This document shows positions 60,845 to 64,000 of a DNA stretch of 64,000 bases, one piece after another. Position 1 is the first letter of the stretch. Each line of letters begins with the position of its first letter. Below the pieces are notes generated by a model. The model ran no database searches and was not told the DNA's origin. It was given only the letters and a program-made list of their open reading frames with translations. Source of the stretch: Datisca glomerata. Taxonomy: Eukaryota > Streptophyta > Magnoliopsida > Cucurbitales > Datiscaceae. Location of the stretch: positions 1,203,667-1,267,666 of the forward strand of contig QANY01000011.1 of the NCBI GenBank assembly GCA_003255025.1, given 5' to 3'. Made by a program: the position numbers and the translations under genes.

Positions 60845-61784
60845 AATTACAATCCTCACATTTCATAATTAGATTAGAAAATTGTGATTTCAAATTTCTT
60901 TGCATGTAACTATAACGTCCTTTAGCATTTCGTTTTTTTTCCTAAAACAACTCCCAGCCTATAATGGTCAAGGCAATTAGCCACGAGTGACTCTCTCTTG
61001 TTAGACCAATAAATTGTTATTATTAACTTGGAAAAACATTGATATCTTGATCAGTTAGAGCTCTATGATGAACGCGCGAAGATAAAGAGAAGGGATTGAA
61101 CTATGTACTTCAATGTAAGAATATCAAAGATAAAATGATCCCATATATATTAAATTTTTTGTAATAAATTGTCAGTTACTTTTAATTGTCTGCCATTTTT
61201 AATCATGATTCAAATTCTATGACAAAAATGTCGAGTGTTTCCATTGGCTTAGTAATTTTTTTAAGAAAATATAATGGATATTATTGCAAATAAATAATAT
61301 GTTTATAGGATAAATACAAAAGTAGCCAAATTAAATATGATGAAATTGGATTTATGTTTTCCCCGAAAGACTACAACTCAAAGTATTAAAATTGAGCTTC
61401 AATTTTGATTTTTTTTCTCATTTAAAGTGTTGTATCATAATATTTTATGTTTATCAATTCAAAGTTAAAATTATTAAGCTCCGTACACCGCGGGTATTCA
61501 ACTAGTGTTCAAAAATAGGTTATACAATGATCGGACCATTGAGTTTTATTTAATCTCCTATATTTTATTTTACATAAAGTTAGTAGAAAGTATGTACTTG
61601 GCACATGTAAAAATAATTTAAAACAAATATATGATTTGAAATTAATATTAAATATTTTTAAGAATCTTCAAAAATATTAATTTATTTATAATCTTTAAAT
61701 TGTATTATATAACATTGCTCTTTACACCATATAGAACAAAAATTATTCNAAACTTCCTTATATTCTTAAACACCAATTTGTCTT
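60845..61784. other. AT-rich spacer
   Basis: No gene recognised. One undetermined base (n) is at 61749. Confidence 0.4.
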
Positions 61785-62360
61785 TTACATCAACTTTATC
61801 ACATTTTTCAATAGAAAATGCATACTATTCATCTCTCTCGTACAATCAATAGATAACACCCCTTCATGCTCATTAGAATCATACCTAATATAATTTTCAC
61901 TATCAATATTATAATATGATAACCCGTCATCGGATTGATCATCATTCTCTAAATCATGTTCTTCAGATTCACTATCATTATCTAAAGACTTGTCCTCACT
62001 AGCACATAACCATTCATCATCAGACTCATTGATTTCATCAGTTCTAACCATCTCTAAAGTTATTTCATCAGTTCTAACTATCTCTAAATTATAAATGAAC
62101 AGTTCAATTACATTGGCAGTGGAGTGCATGTTGAAAATTATCATGAGCTCTTTGTCGTTGTCGATGTCAATAAGCACCTCCCCCCTCGAAGGGCTAGGTA
62201 AGCGATAACATATTAGGATATTGGAGCTTTCTTTATCCAATTCCAATACTTTATATATATCATCTACCAAATCTAAGTAACTGTATTTATCTGGATCGAT
62301 ATTTGATATCAACCTAACATTGGACTGATGGTGCACTGAGAAATCAACACTTCTCTCCAT
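61785..62360 (-). CDS. 191-residue acidic protein, possibly N-terminus of a Mutator-like transposase
   Basis: The frame opens with ATG at 62360 and is uninterrupted to 61785. Residues about 15-95 (NIDPDKYSYLDLVDDIYKVL, RGEVLIDIDNDKELMIIF) resemble the PB1-like domain that starts many plant MULE transposases. It is followed by a strongly acidic stretch (residues 105-165, many D, E and S), also common there. The zinc-finger and catalytic DDE parts are missing after the stop, so if the assignment is right it is a truncated transposase gene. Between residues 95 and 110 a short direct repeat, IVRTDEI / MVRTDEI, is seen. The similarity is by eye and modest; it could also be an unrelated lineage-specific protein. 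Confidence 0.45.
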   Translation of the reverse strand: MERSVDFSVHHQSNVRLISNIDPDKYSYLDLVDDIYKVLELDKESSNILICYRLPSPSRGEVLIDIDNDKELMIIFNMHSTANVIELFIYNLEIVRTDEITLEMVRTDEINESDDEWLCASEDKSLDNDSESEEHDLENDDQSDDGLSYYNIDSENYIRYDSNEHEGVLSIDCTREMNSMHFLLKNVIKLM

Positions 62361-62561
62361 TAGAGATCTGCTTTGACAGTGAATGAAATTGAGAGGTGGT
62401 GCTTTAATAAAATCACAATTTTATTAAAAAATATAACTGAAGCAGAATATCACCGAACAAATATCACAATAACACAGACCCATAGAGCAGAATATTCATA
62501 CCTGTAATAGAGAAATTGTTTAGTTGGACAATCACATGAAAAAAATCAGAGTTTCCTAAGA

Positions 62562-62622
62562 GCCCCCCCCCCTCGGGCGGTTTGTTACCGNCCCCCCCCC
62601 CCCCCCGGGGCGGTTTGTTACC
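62562..62622. other. Poly-C runs with an undetermined base, probable assembly fault
   Basis: Two C homopolymers (11 and about 16 bases), each followed by GGGCGGTTTGTTACCG or a near copy, with an n between them at 62591. Everything around is AT-rich. Such a duplicated homopolymer junction is typical of misjoined reads. Confidence 0.7.
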
Positions 62623-63328
62623 GAAGATGAAAAATTTAAACCCCACAACTGCAGAAGCATTACTGTAAAATGCAGGAAGACCCACAAATTCATTTGGGTA
62701 TAACAAAGACTGCAGAATAACTCAGAAAAATAAATGAAAAATATCCCATTCAATTCAGATCTGGTTTCGGGAAAAAGAAGAAAGAACGGAAAATACCTCA
62801 TATTCTTCTCCTCTCTTCCCTTGCTTTCGATTCTCTTCCTTTGATTACGACCTGCGCGACTGAATTTTTCGGTTGAGTTTTAGGGTTCTTGAGAAGGGAA
62901 CTTGTGGGGTTTGAAGGGAAAACTATGGAAAACATAGATTGAGGGGCCGGGTAACTTAAGGTTATTTTGGTCATTTTACTTAAAAATTAACCCATTTATA
63001 ATAAATTGGACTTATGTATCTTTTTTAAAACTAGAGGAGGTGTCCGTGTCTTTTAGGTAAATCTCAGAAGGTGTCAGCGTATTTTTTCCAAAATAATTTT
63101 ATATTTACCATTATTTATTTTGTTATAGGTATGTAATTAATTTAATATGTTGTTTGTAATTTTAAATACCAATTCAGAAGTTAGACATAAAATCCAATAA
63201 TGTAAAGTGCGGTAGTAGCTATAGAAGTGTCGTTATATAATTATTTTAGTTTTATCTCTCTTGAGCTTGCCCTTTTTGGTAATATCATATAATGTTAAAT
63301 AAGGAATAGAAAAATTAAGTAAAATGGT
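62623..63328. other. Leader-like and possible transposon-end sequence
   Basis: On the minus strand, 62750-62940 is purine-rich and resembles a 5' leader before the acidic ORF. 62940-63080 contains AGGAGGTGTCCGTGTC and AGAAGGTGTCAGCGTA, a doubled word that could belong to the long terminal repeat of a Mutator-like element. No matching inverse copy was identified. Confidence 0.3.
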
Positions 63329-63859
63329 TTGACATTTAAAGAGATTTGGGTCGGATCCTCTATCTACTTTGTCTATCACCTTCTCTGTCCTTCATCTATA
63401 TTTGTGTCACATGTTTCTAAAGACTTTATTAACCTTAAGAAAGTTAACCTCCATTCGATTAATGCGAAACAACTAAAATATGCGAAAGTTCAATTTCCCA
63501 GAAACTCTAATCCAGTTAATATACCCATGAAGGATGCCAAATTGGTTGGAGTTTCACGAACGATCTACATTTTATTGGTGATTTTTGGTATAATGAAGAA
63601 GAAAGTAAGATTTTTTTTTCATTGTGATCTTTTAGATCTTTGGTGTTTCAAGCTTGACAATTTTGTTTGGACTCTAACAAAAGAGTTGTGTACCCACATG
63701 ACCATGGTAAATCCATATGCACGAGGAAAACCCACGGATGAGGCAGATATCCATATGGTCGAGGTAGAGCCAGTAGACCACCATTCGGTTTGGTTGGTTA
63801 GTGTTTCAGAGATGAATTCTGAACCGGATCGAGTTGAGAATGAAGAGTACTCTAGTTAA
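63329..63859 (+). other. Open frame without recognised domain
   Basis: A stop-free frame of 176 codons, but it lacks an ATG at its start (it begins with TTG). The second half (NPYARGKPTDEADIHMVEVE) is hydrophilic. No motif was recognised, and it may be a decayed transposon piece. The last 120 bases of the window also show no gene. Confidence 0.2.
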
Positions 63860-64000
63860 TGGAGAAGTCTTGGGAATATGGAGATCTAGCGTGGTAGAAA
63901 TGATGAGCATCCTTAGCGACCTAGACGGTGACAACTGTCGGTAAACGCACCTCCTTAGGGTTGTTAAGGAGAAGGAAAGGGAGAGAGAGCCTCCAAGTGT

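Overview
The window is nuclear DNA from a flowering plant, probably a eudicot. It is AT-rich and contains introns, plant Ty1/copia and Ty3/gypsy retrotransposons, DNA-transposon debris, a plant mitochondrial aldehyde dehydrogenase gene and a DREB-type AP2/ERF gene. I cannot name the species. Only one locus looks like an intact host gene.

Layout. 1-2.2 kb: the 3' part of a Ty3/gypsy LTR with its primer-binding site, decayed gag and protease. 3.2-4.8 kb: a PIF/Harbinger transposase relic split by a ~1.1 kb hAT-like non-autonomous element. 4.9-5.3 kb: a copia protease fragment. 6.4-7.2 kb: a Tat-like LTR remnant on the minus strand. 8.4-10.2 kb: a receptor-kinase fragment fused to a deleted LINE. 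11.4-15.3 kb: a chromovirus-like gypsy element on the minus strand, cut off by a copia element (15.3-20.5 kb, minus). 20.6-21.6 kb: a second gypsy LTR. 22.0-24.7 kb: a second partial copy of the same copia family. 25.3-28.3 kb: an island of four different tandem arrays. 29.0-29.8 kb: the 3' end of a kinase gene of the same type as the 8.5 kb fragment. 32.5-41.9 kb: a palindromic minisatellite split by the most complete copia element (32.8-41.3 kb, plus).

Gene island, 44.2-49.6 kb. The mitochondrial ALDH2B-type aldehyde dehydrogenase (minus strand) can be read through 11 exons into an uninterrupted 537-residue protein with every catalytic residue present. About 0.7 kb upstream of its start lies a DREB2D-like gene, also on the minus strand. 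It is complete except for one in-frame TAG just before the AP2 domain. ALDH detoxifies aldehydes in mitochondria, and DREB2 factors activate drought and heat genes; their proximity does not by itself imply co-regulation.

51.4-60.8 kb holds a degenerate Tat-lineage Ty3/gypsy element (plus): pol with a second RNase H, two tandem arrays, an antisense ORF block and a 3' LTR with a TATA box. 61.8-62.4 kb has an open 191-codon frame that resembles the N-terminus of a Mutator-like transposase. Just upstream of it is a poly-C/N stretch that is probably an assembly fault.

None of the retroelements has an intact polyprotein. I found no rRNA, tRNA or CRISPR array. The items most worth a second look are the DREB2D nonsense codon, the triplicated 5' splice site in ALDH intron 4, the perfect-palindrome minisatellite split by copia, and the two kinase fragments of one family.
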